DNA of 32,869 nt, from assembly GCA_017860455.1 (NCBI GenBank), contig JAGDMF010000022.1:1-32869 (forward strand). Direction: 5' to 3'. Source of the stretch: Bacteroidota bacterium. Lineage in GTDB: Bacteria; Bacteroidota; Bacteroidia; Bacteroidales; WCHB1-69. Position numbers and translations under genes: made by a program. Below are positions 26,344-32,538 of the stretch, in pieces; position 1 is the first letter of the stretch, and each line of letters begins with the position of its first letter. A model generated the notes under the pieces. It was not told the DNA's origin and made no database searches. It saw only the letters and a list, made by a program, of their open reading frames with translations.

Positions 26344-27018
26344 TTATTTCTTTTCGATTTCGATAAGTTCAACTTCGAAAATAAGAGTTGAACCAGGTTT
26401 GATAACACCACCTGCACCTTGATCACCATAAGCCAAGTTAGAAGGGATGTAGAAAATAAATTTAGAACCAACAGGCATCAACTGAACGCCTTCTGTCCAA
26501 CCCGGAATCACTTGATTTAATGGGAATGAGATAGGTTCACCTCTTTGTACGGATGAATCAAAAACAGTACCATCAATAGTTGTTCCATGATAATGAACTT
26601 TTACGACATCAGTTGCGGTTGGTTTTGCACCTGTACCCATGGTAACCACTTTATATTGTAAACCTGAAGCTGTAGTAATCACACCTTCTTTAGTTTTATT
26701 TTCATCTAAAAATTTCTTTCCAATTGCTTTTTCAGCATCTGCACCAGCATTTTGTTTAGCTTGAATCATTTGATTCAATTCTTGGAAAATGGCTTGCATT
26801 TGTTCTTGTGAAAATTTATTGGTTCCATTCATGCCGGCTAAAAATCCTTCTTTAAAAACTTCAAAATCAATAGTAATACCATTGGTTTTAAAACTTTCAC
26901 CTACATTAGCACCAAGTGCATAACTAATTTTTTGTTCTTGTGTCATTTCTTGAGATTTTGCGTTAAAAATTGTTGTTGCAAAAATTGCAAATAAGCTGAT
27001 TAATACTATTTTTTTCAT
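26344..27018 (-). CDS. FKBP-type peptidyl-prolyl cis-trans isomerase (FklB/Mip-like)
   Basis: 224 aa. A signal peptide (MKKIVLISLFAIFATTIFNAKSQ) predicts periplasmic or outer-membrane location. The N-terminal part, about 25-105, is the helical dimerisation region typical of Mip/FklB/FkpA (SYALGANVGESFK). The C-terminal FKBP fold is at about 115-222 with VKVHYHGTTIDGTVFDSS, PGWTEGVQLMPVGSK and LAYGDQGAGGVIKPGSTL, retaining the usual active-site aromatics and aspartate. Catalyses proline isomerisation during folding of exported proteins, which could include the T9SS cargo in this window, although nothing here shows that. Promoter and terminator are both recognisable, so it is probably monocistronic. 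Confidence 0.94.
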   Translation of the reverse strand: MKKIVLISLFAIFATTIFNAKSQEMTQEQKISYALGANVGESFKTNGITIDFEVFKEGFLAGMNGTNKFSQEQMQAIFQELNQMIQAKQNAGADAEKAIGKKFLDENKTKEGVITTASGLQYKVVTMGTGAKPTATDVVKVHYHGTTIDGTVFDSSVQRGEPISFPLNQVIPGWTEGVQLMPVGSKFIFYIPSNLAYGDQGAGGVIKPGSTLIFEVELIEIEKK

Positions 27019-27038
27019 ACTTTATTTTTTAAAGGGTG

Positions 27039-27070
27039 CAAAGATACAAAAAAAAATAATTGGTTTCAAA
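27039..27070 (-). promoter_or_regulatory. FKBP gene promoter
   Basis: Minus strand: TTTG (27067-27070), 20-bp spacer, TATCTTTG (27039-27046). Both boxes match the Bacteroidota consensus TTTG/TAnnTTTG, about 20 bp before the ATG. Confidence 0.75.
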
Positions 27071-27093
27071 CTATCTAAAATGTAAAAATTTAA

Positions 27094-27114
27094 ATGACGT
27101 ATGCAATATGTCAT
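27094..27114. promoter_or_regulatory. Palindromic operator candidate between the FKBP gene and pepD
   Basis: ATGACGTAT, three bases, ATATGTCAT: arms matching at 8 of 9 positions around a 3-bp centre. It lies 10 bp upstream of a pepD -7 box, over the region where a -33 box would be expected, in the gap between divergent genes. A dimeric regulator is plausible; its family is not identified. Confidence 0.5.
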
Positions 27115-27124
27115 TTTTTTTATG

Positions 27125-27132
27125 TATATTTG
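27125..27132 (+). promoter_or_regulatory. Candidate -7 box of the pepD operon
   Basis: TATATTTG is an exact TAnnTTTG match 90 bp upstream of the pepD start. No TTTG lies at -33; the palindrome at 27094-27114 occupies that position. Confidence 0.55.
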
Positions 27133-27222
27133 CGTTTCTATAATTGTGCTTTCCACATCTCTATGAACCTATATCCTTACTCATATACCTGAATTGTAAG
27201 TTTAATATCATTTGTCTAAACG

Positions 27223-28680
27223 ATGTCTGAAATAACTGGATTAAGTCCAAAAGGTGTTTTTTACTACTTTAATGAGATTTGTAAAATCCCAAGACCCTCA
27301 AAACATGAGGAATTGATGATTTCCTGGCTGTTAAAGTTTGGTGAATCTTTGGGTTTAAAATCTCAACGTGATGAAATTGGAAACGTCCTGATCACAAAAC
27401 CCGCTACTCCCGGAAAAGAACATATTACACCTGTTATATTTCAAAGCCATATAGATATGGTGTGTGAAAAAAATGAAGATGTTACGATAGATTTTCTGAA
27501 AGATCCTATTGAACCCATCATTGATGGAGAATGGATCAGAGCAAATGGGACCACTTTAGGAGCTGATAACGGAATTGGTGTTGCGATTGAACTGGCTCTT
27601 CTCGCTGCAAACGATTTGGAACACGGCCCCATCTCCTGTCTGTTTACTGTTGACGAAGAAACCGGTTTAACGGGTGCATTTAACATCACACCCGATTTCT
27701 TACAAGGTAAAATGCTTCTTAATTTAGATTCTGAAAGAGAAGGAGAGTTTTTTATTGGTTGCGCCGGTGGTATTGATACACAAGGTGTTATGAATCCTGA
27801 CTGGGATTCAACATTACCAAATAACCACATTGCTTACCAAATTGCGGTTATGGGATTACAAGGAGGTCACTCCGGTGCTCACATCAACTACGAAAGAGGT
27901 AATGCGGTAAAACTTCTTAATCGAATCTTATGGAATGCCTACAACGATTTTGATCTTAGAGTTGGTGTTATCAATGCCGGAACGGTAAAAAATGCGATTG
28001 CCCGTGAAGGAAAAGCTCAAGTGATCATTCCCAAATCGAAAAAACAGGATTTTGAAAACTATCTGAAAGAGATGGATCACCTCTATAAAAAAGAGCTATT
28101 TGTTTCTGATCCTAATGTATATGTTTCTTTTGAAGAGATTCCACTTCCTAAAAAAATCCTCAACGAGTACGATCAGGTGGATCTTTTGAATGCCTTGTAT
28201 TGTTGTCCTCATGGTGTTTTGCACATGGCTCAGGATATTCCAAATTTTGTGGAAACTTCTTCAAACCTGGCTTCTGTAAAAACTGAAAACGATCATATTA
28301 CTATTAGTACCAGTCAGAGAAGTTCCGTTAAATCTAAGAAAAAAGACGCTGTTGCTATGATTTCAGCAACACTTTATGCTGCAGGTATTGAAGATGTTTC
28401 TTCAGGTAATGAGTATCCGGGCTGGACACCCAATCCGAACTCTGTTGCGTTACGTTATATCTCCAGAGCCTATAAAAATGTGATCAATAAACCATTTGAT
28501 GTACAAGCCATACATGCGGGACTTGAATGTGGTTTGTTTGCTGAAAAAGCACCCCATCTGGATATGATCTCTTACGGACCCACCATACAAAATCCCCACT
28601 CTCCTGAAGAAAAATTAAATATTGAAACCGTACAACAAGTTTGGGATTTAACCGTTGAGTTCTTAAGAATCTTAGAATAA
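27223..28680 (+). CDS. pepD: Aminoacyl-histidine dipeptidase (Xaa-His dipeptidase, M20 family)
   Basis: Cytosolic di-zinc peptidase that hydrolyses Xaa-His and other dipeptides. 485 aa, the usual PepD length. It starts with FNEICKIPRPSKHEE, then SHIDMVCEK (His76 ligand, Asp78), LGADNGIG (Asp115 bridging ligand), VDEETG (Glu145 base, Glu146 ligand), LDSE (Asp169) and, near the end, NPHSPEE (His459 ligand). The lid or dimerisation segment GLQGGHSGAHI lies between. Start at ATG 27223 (MSEITGLSPKGVFYYF) matches family N-termini. A nucleoside phosphorylase gene follows after 21 bp, suggesting a peptide/nucleoside salvage operon. Confidence 0.95.
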   Translation: MSEITGLSPKGVFYYFNEICKIPRPSKHEELMISWLLKFGESLGLKSQRDEIGNVLITKPATPGKEHITPVIFQSHIDMVCEKNEDVTIDFLKDPIEPIIDGEWIRANGTTLGADNGIGVAIELALLAANDLEHGPISCLFTVDEETGLTGAFNITPDFLQGKMLLNLDSEREGEFFIGCAGGIDTQGVMNPDWDSTLPNNHIAYQIAVMGLQGGHSGAHINYERGNAVKLLNRILWNAYNDFDLRVGVINAGTVKNAIAREGKAQVIIPKSKKQDFENYLKEMDHLYKKELFVSDPNVYVSFEEIPLPKKILNEYDQVDLLNALYCCPHGVLHMAQDIPNFVETSSNLASVKTENDHITISTSQRSSVKSKKKDAVAMISATLYAAGIEDVSSGNEYPGWTPNPNSVALRYISRAYKNVINKPFDVQAIHAGLECGLFAEKAPHLDMISYGPTIQNPHSPEEKLNIETVQQVWDLTVEFLRILE

Positions 28681-28701
28681 CGGCATTCAAAAAATAACAT
28701 T

Positions 28702-29565
28702 ATGAAAATTCTTGCTTCTGAATTACCCCGACAATCGAACGGTGCCATTTACCATATCGGTATCACACCTGATCAATTAGCAGATACCATCATCTTAGTA
28801 GGTGATCCCGGCCGGGTGCCCTCTATTTCTGCCAAATTTGACACGATAGAATTTACTCAATCGAATCGAGAGATCGTTACCCATACCGGAACCTACAAAG
28901 GAAATAGAATCACGGTTCTATCTACAGGAATGGGAACTGACAATATAGATATCATCCTTAACGAATTAGATGCATTAGCCAATATCGATTTTGAAAAAAT
29001 GGAAGTGAAACCACAACTCAAATCATTAAGGATAGTTAGAATCGGAACCTGTGGAATTTTACAAGGTGATATTCCTGTAAATTCTTATATTGCTGGTGCT
29101 TATGGATTTGGATTTGATGGACTGTTACAATTTTACAAACATGACAACAGCGGATATGAACCCTTAGTAAACGCCTTTATTCAACATTCCGGCTGGGGTG
29201 AACGATTGCCACATCCCTACTGTTTTCCGGCAGATCCTCAATTATTAGAACAAATTTGTTTTGATATGGTAAAAGGGATCACTGCCAGTGCGCCCGGGTT
29301 TTATGGTCCTCAGGGGAGAGTAGTAAGAGGTGCAGTTAGTCATCCCGATTTGAATGCCAGAATTGAAACTTTTCAATATCAAAACCAAAAATTTACCAAC
29401 CTGGAGATGGAGTGTTCTGCTGTTTATGGTTTAGGACACCTTTTCGGGCACCGTACCTTAACCGTTTGTGTTGGAATTGCCAATAGAGTAACCAAAGAGT
29501 TCTCATCCAGCTACCATTCGTACATGGATCAATTAGTTAACACTGTATTAGAGCGATTATTTTAA
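28702..29565 (+). CDS. Nucleoside phosphorylase (NP-I family, uridine phosphorylase-like)
   Basis: 287 aa. Predicted to cleave a nucleoside with phosphate to a free base and ribose 1-phosphate in nucleoside salvage. NP-I landmarks: YHIGITPDQLADTIILVGDPGR (phosphate-loop GDPGR), THTGTYKGNRITVLSTGMG, RIGTCG, and NLEMECSAVYGLG, the ribose and base-site EMEC segment typical of uridine phosphorylase-like members. It is somewhat longer than classical Udp (about 253 aa), with extra residues around 100-180, so substrate choice is left open. It sits 21 bp after pepD, and its TAA shares one base with the ATG of the next gene, so translational coupling is likely. Confidence 0.9.
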   Translation: MKILASELPRQSNGAIYHIGITPDQLADTIILVGDPGRVPSISAKFDTIEFTQSNREIVTHTGTYKGNRITVLSTGMGTDNIDIILNELDALANIDFEKMEVKPQLKSLRIVRIGTCGILQGDIPVNSYIAGAYGFGFDGLLQFYKHDNSGYEPLVNAFIQHSGWGERLPHPYCFPADPQLLEQICFDMVKGITASAPGFYGPQGRVVRGAVSHPDLNARIETFQYQNQKFTNLEMECSAVYGLGHLFGHRTLTVCVGIANRVTKEFSSSYHSYMDQLVNTVLERLF

Positions 29566-30194
29566 TGAACAAATTAGATTTAACAAACATCAAAAACATT
29601 ATCTTCGATTTAGGTAATGTTCTGTATGATATTAGATATGAGAACATTGCTGATATTTTCAAAACTTATGGGATCACCAATTTCGAGGAGATGTACGGAA
29701 AAATGGGACAAGTGGAAGAGATCGATCTTTTTGAAGAGGGGAAAATCTCACCTGCTCAATTTCGTGATTTTATCAGGACATTAACCACCATTCCATTAAC
29801 TGATGATCAGATTGACCATGCCTGGAATGCGATTATGGTGGATATACCCATGGAACGGGTTCTAATGTTAATCAGGTTAAAAGATAAATATAAACTTTAT
29901 TTATATAGCAACACCAATCAGATTAACTGCGAAAACTTTGAACGATATGTAGTTAACAAATTTGGGTACAATATTTTTGAAACTTTGTTTATAAAAGCAT
30001 ACTATTCTCACACCTTACACATCAAAAAGCCCAAACCTGAAGGATTTTTAGCCATTTTAAAGGAACAAAACCTCGATCCCGAGGAAACGATATTCATTGA
30101 CGACTTAGAGCGCCATATCAAAGGTGCTCAAGCCGCAGGACTCAGAACGTATCATCATGTAAGCGGAGAGATTGCGGAAGTGCTTGAAGTCTGA
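29565..30194 (+). CDS. HAD-superfamily hydrolase (YihX-like class)
   Basis: 209 aa, cytosolic. HAD motifs: I, IIFDLGNVL with nucleophile Asp15; II, YLYSNTN with Ser115; III, lysine in KKPKPEG (about 155-157); IV, FIDDLERHIKGAQAAG with Asp179 and Asp180. The second motif-I aspartate (D+2) is Gly17, as in the DLGNV-type subgroup that includes the sugar phosphatase YihX. A helical cap follows motif I. Likely a small phosphatase; a sugar phosphate such as the ribose 1-phosphate made by the upstream enzyme is possible but unproven. The start overlaps the previous stop (TAATG). Confidence 0.87.
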   Translation: MNKLDLTNIKNIIFDLGNVLYDIRYENIADIFKTYGITNFEEMYGKMGQVEEIDLFEEGKISPAQFRDFIRTLTTIPLTDDQIDHAWNAIMVDIPMERVLMLIRLKDKYKLYLYSNTNQINCENFERYVVNKFGYNIFETLFIKAYYSHTLHIKKPKPEGFLAILKEQNLDPEETIFIDDLERHIKGAQAAGLRTYHHVSGEIAEVLEV

Positions 30195-30209
30195 AGACGT
30201 GTCAAGAGT

Positions 30210-30317
30210 GAAGAATGAAAAATGAAAAATGAAAAATGAAAAATTAAGTATAGCAGATTTCGTCGAACGTTTAACGTCGAACTTCTCCCTTCTCCTGTCT
30301 CCCGTCACAAGTCGGGA
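30210..30317. repeat. Composite heptad cassette, copy 2
   Basis: GAAGAAT and four GAAAAAT units (30210-30244) are followed by a link containing AGATTTC. From 30262 come in-phase heptads: GTCGAAC, GTTTAAC, GTCGAAC, TTCTCCC, TTCTCCT, GTCTCCC, GTCACAA, GTCGGGA. Same block order as 23669-23790. Confidence 0.8.
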
Positions 30318-30343
30318 ATAGCGAACATTCGACCTCATTTTGC

Positions 30344-30450
30344 TATTCTAAAAAAAGGTTGGTGGCTATTTTTGTAAATTATTCATTTAATGGTAAATCT
30401 ATTGAAATACTGATTTGGCTAAGGATCTGTACCAATCATTTATCAGAATA
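30344..30450. repeat. IR106 inverted-repeat element, copy E
   Basis: 107 bp. Left end TATTCTAAAAAAAGGTTGGT, right end ACCAATCATTTATCAGAATA. It shares internal GGATCTGTACC and the left flank TCATTTTGC with copy D. Confidence 0.8.
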
Positions 30451-30507
30451 GATCTCAATACTACAAAAAATAGCATGATTGGTTATTTGCTAAATACCAA
30501 TATAACA

Positions 30508-30565
30508 CTCCTCTGGAGCGGGTTCGTTTTGTCGGATATTCATTGGTTACAAAGATATCACTCCT
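30508..30565. repeat. Paired CTCC/GGAG small hairpins
   Basis: CACTCCTCTGGAGCG and, about 46 bp on, CACTCCTCCGGAGCG: two near-identical short palindromic motifs in non-coding DNA downstream of IR106 copy E. Related CTCCGTCGGA motifs follow IR106 copies A and B. The remainder of the gap 30451-30753 is AT-rich without a gene. Confidence 0.45.
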
Positions 30566-30643
30566 CCGGAGCGATTATAAGACTCTTCTCTGCTTTGTAT
30601 TTGTTATTTTGAATATTTATAAAGTAAAGATACTAAAATGTGA

Positions 30644-30665
30644 GAAATAACAGCATGGTTATTTC
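30644..30665. other. Perfect hairpin in the convergent intergenic gap
   Basis: GAAATAAC (30644-30651), loop of 6, GTTATTTC (30658-30665), followed on the plus strand by a T-rich stretch. It lies between the convergent HAD and lipoprotein genes and might act as a weak terminator. The stem is AT-rich, so this is uncertain. Confidence 0.35.
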
Positions 30666-30753
30666 TTGTTGTTTTTGTTGCCCTAAAAAAGGGAACTATT
30701 TTAGTTCATCTTTCTAACATCTATTTGATCACTAAAAAAGTCAGAAATAAAAA

Positions 30754-31254
30754 CTATTCAAAACTCATATCAGATAAAATATACCTTTCTTCTCTAACCT
30801 CTTTACCTGTTAACATATAAAAATTTTGATAGAAAATAATTGTGTCACCTTTTATTTTTCCTTCTTTCCTTGCATAATAACCACCCTCTGAACAAGCAAA
30901 ACATTCAGTTTTAATACGATTATCTTCAACTCTCCAATACCCAATAGTTCTTGCATTATTCCAATTTAAACCTTTTATATCTTCTTTTTTTAAAGCAATA
31001 AGTCCACTATTATCATTAGTTGCAAACCCTATCATACGTCCATCAGGGAAAAATCCTAATCCACATCTTCTAAATTCATCATCACAAATATATGCTTTAG
31101 AAAAATTAATTAGATTAGTTTCTTTAAAAGGAGCTTTTTGAAGTTTAAAGTTAGGGTGTTTAGGACGACATACATCATTTTTCCAAGTTCCTATATTAAG
31201 AAAACATGAAGTAAAAATAAAGACAGTAGCGATTATTATAAATATTTTTTTCAT
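30754..31254 (-). CDS. Small lipoprotein, paralogue of the adjacent 208-aa protein
   Basis: 166 aa of unknown function. The N-terminus MKKIFIIIATVFIFTSC is a lipoprotein signal with lipobox FTSC (Cys17). Family-level similarity to the neighbouring 208-aa product is visible: PKHPNFKLQKAPF here and PKYPNFTYKDKPF there; FFPDGRMIGF and FYGNGRYCKF; EGGYYARK with KGDTIIFY here and GIGLYSRK with SGDSLIY there. The two therefore look like tandem duplicates. Position behind an orphan RHS C-terminal gene suggests an immunity-type or periplasmic binding role; that is inference. No clear promoter is seen just upstream, so it may be co-transcribed with the two genes before it (80-bp gap). Confidence 0.8.
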   Translation of the reverse strand: MKKIFIIIATVFIFTSCFLNIGTWKNDVCRPKHPNFKLQKAPFKETNLINFSKAYICDDEFRRCGLGFFPDGRMIGFATNDNSGLIALKKEDIKGLNWNNARTIGYWRVEDNRIKTECFACSEGGYYARKEGKIKGDTIIFYQNFYMLTGKEVREERYILSDMSFE

Positions 31255-31334
31255 TGAGATATAGTTGCGTTCGGCATTTGTGTTTTTGAATTTTATATAA
31301 AAAAAAATTTCAATTTAAAAATATTGATTTTTAG

Positions 31335-31961
31335 CTACCAATTAATGTCATAGTTTGATGTTTCAAAAGGTAATTCTACTTTTTCATAAATTTCGATCCA
31401 ATTAGATCGATCACTTTTATATATTAAAGAATCTCCAGATGATGTTAAAGAATAATTTTTTCGAGAATATAAACCAATACCATCTCCTAAATAAAAATTT
31501 TCAATAATAACACCTTTACTATTGTACATGAAAAAATATCCTTTTTTGGCTGAATAATTATTAGGATTAAAATCACAAACTTTTAGTGATTTTTGATCTC
31601 CTTTAGAATCCAATTTATCAATAAAGAACTTGCAATATCTTCCATTCCCATAAAATTTCAAACATCGATATTCATAATATAAATTACTATATAAATACTT
31701 AATATTTGGATCAGGGGAAGGATAAACCAATTGATTTTCACTATAAACATATCTTAATATATATACATCAAGTGTATCTAAATTTGAAGCAATCGAGAAT
31801 GGTTTATCTTTATATGTAAAATTTGGATATTTTGGAACAATTTGTCCATATCTATTGGTTTCATAATTTTGCAATAAATGGCATTGAATAAACAGAAATC
31901 CTCCAATAAAAAAAACTGCAATGATTTTAAAAAATGAATTTATAAATTTTAGTTGTCCCAT
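31335..31961 (-). CDS. Membrane-anchored protein of unknown function, possible RHS immunity protein
   Basis: 208 aa. The N-terminal hydrophobic segment (KIIAVFFIGGFLFIQC) ends in Cys27, so it is either a lipoprotein with an atypical lipobox (FIQC) or a single-pass anchor. The rest is polar and beta-rich in appearance, with PKYPNFTYKDKPF near the start and a late YSRKNYSL...GDSLIY motif shared with the 166-aa lipoprotein downstream. Its first 13 bases overlap the end of the RHS gene in another frame, so translation is likely coupled. Toxin-immunity pairs are often arranged this way; the function is inferred from that arrangement only. Confidence 0.75.
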   Translation of the reverse strand: MGQLKFINSFFKIIAVFFIGGFLFIQCHLLQNYETNRYGQIVPKYPNFTYKDKPFSIASNLDTLDVYILRYVYSENQLVYPSPDPNIKYLYSNLYYEYRCLKFYGNGRYCKFFIDKLDSKGDQKSLKVCDFNPNNYSAKKGYFFMYNSKGVIIENFYLGDGIGLYSRKNYSLTSSGDSLIYKSDRSNWIEIYEKVELPFETSNYDINW

Positions 31962-32401
31962 AATGTAAAATTATTATTTTGATTTGTTGAATAATTTAAA
32001 ACTGGAAACCAAAGGTTATTGGTCATTAAAAACCCTCTTTGTATTTTAAAAAATTCATGGGCGAAAATATTTTGACAATAATGTCTATACCATGTATCGT
32101 TCCCATTTGTATAGTATAATTGACAACCTATATTATAACCATTAATCCCTACAGTTATTTTTCCATATATAGAAAATATTGGATCATTTCCATCTGGATC
32201 ATTCATAATAACTGGATTATTTGTGCAATAATTGTAAGGACTAATTGAAGTATATTTATCACTCATCGGGTCAACAGTGAGCCAAATACTTAAACCACTT
32301 TCATAATATCTTGCAACAAAATAAACAAAGCCAGTTTCAACATCTTTCTCTTTGCCTGAAAAAGTGTAAGGGGCGGACCAAGATGTTGAGCGGTGAATCA
32401 T
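31949..32401 (-). CDS. Orphan RHS core with variable C-terminal tip (150 aa)
   Basis: Residues about 10-72 match the end of the RHS repeat-associated core: YTFSGKEKDVETGFVYFVARYY, SIWLTVDPMSDKY, SPYNYCTNNPV and the closing NDPDG. After it comes a roughly 75-residue tip (from about 76: FSIYGKITVGINGYNIG...) that I do not recognise. Full RHS/YD proteins are many times longer, so this is either an orphan tip cassette or a remnant. It is not simply broken: it has an ATG, its own plausible promoter, and a 13-bp overlap with the next gene. No signal peptide. In complete systems this region is the released polymorphic toxin; whether this tip is toxic is unknown. Confidence 0.85.
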   Translation of the reverse strand: MIHRSTSWSAPYTFSGKEKDVETGFVYFVARYYESGLSIWLTVDPMSDKYTSISPYNYCTNNPVIMNDPDGNDPIFSIYGKITVGINGYNIGCQLYYTNGNDTWYRHYCQNIFAHEFFKIQRGFLMTNNLWFPVLNYSTNQNNNFTLWDN

Positions 32402-32420
32402 TGTGTGGGGTTTGAAAGGG

Positions 32421-32451
32421 CAAATATAAGAAAAATTAGCAAATGAGCAAA
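32421..32451 (-). promoter_or_regulatory. Promoter of the RHS-tip unit
   Basis: Minus strand: TTTG (32448-32451), 19-bp spacer, TATATTTG (32421-32428), both exact matches to the Bacteroidota consensus, about 20 bp before the ATG. The -33 box lies within a degenerate 8-nt GCAAATNA repeat (32439-32470). Confidence 0.65.
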
Positions 32452-32463
32452 TTAGAGAATAAG

Positions 32464-32538
32464 CAAATTATTTTACCACTAAGGACACTATGACATTAAT
32501 CTCAGAGGACTCAGTGGAAAAACACTCTGTGATCTTTG
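32464..32538. repeat. Dispersed repeat DR75, copy split by the group II intron
   Basis: CAAATTATTTTACC, AAGGACAC, AATCTCAGAGGACTCA, then GATCTTTG. It matches 23583-23658 up to the point where GTGCGCC begins at 32539. The intact copy continues GATCTGTG|TG, so the break falls exactly at the predicted intron boundary. Confidence 0.75.

Noticed and set aside
30415-30612. 65-codon plus-strand ORF downstream of the HAD gene
   Set aside because: It starts inside IR106 copy E and runs through the CTCC/GGAG hairpins; composition is low-complexity and no promoter is evident.
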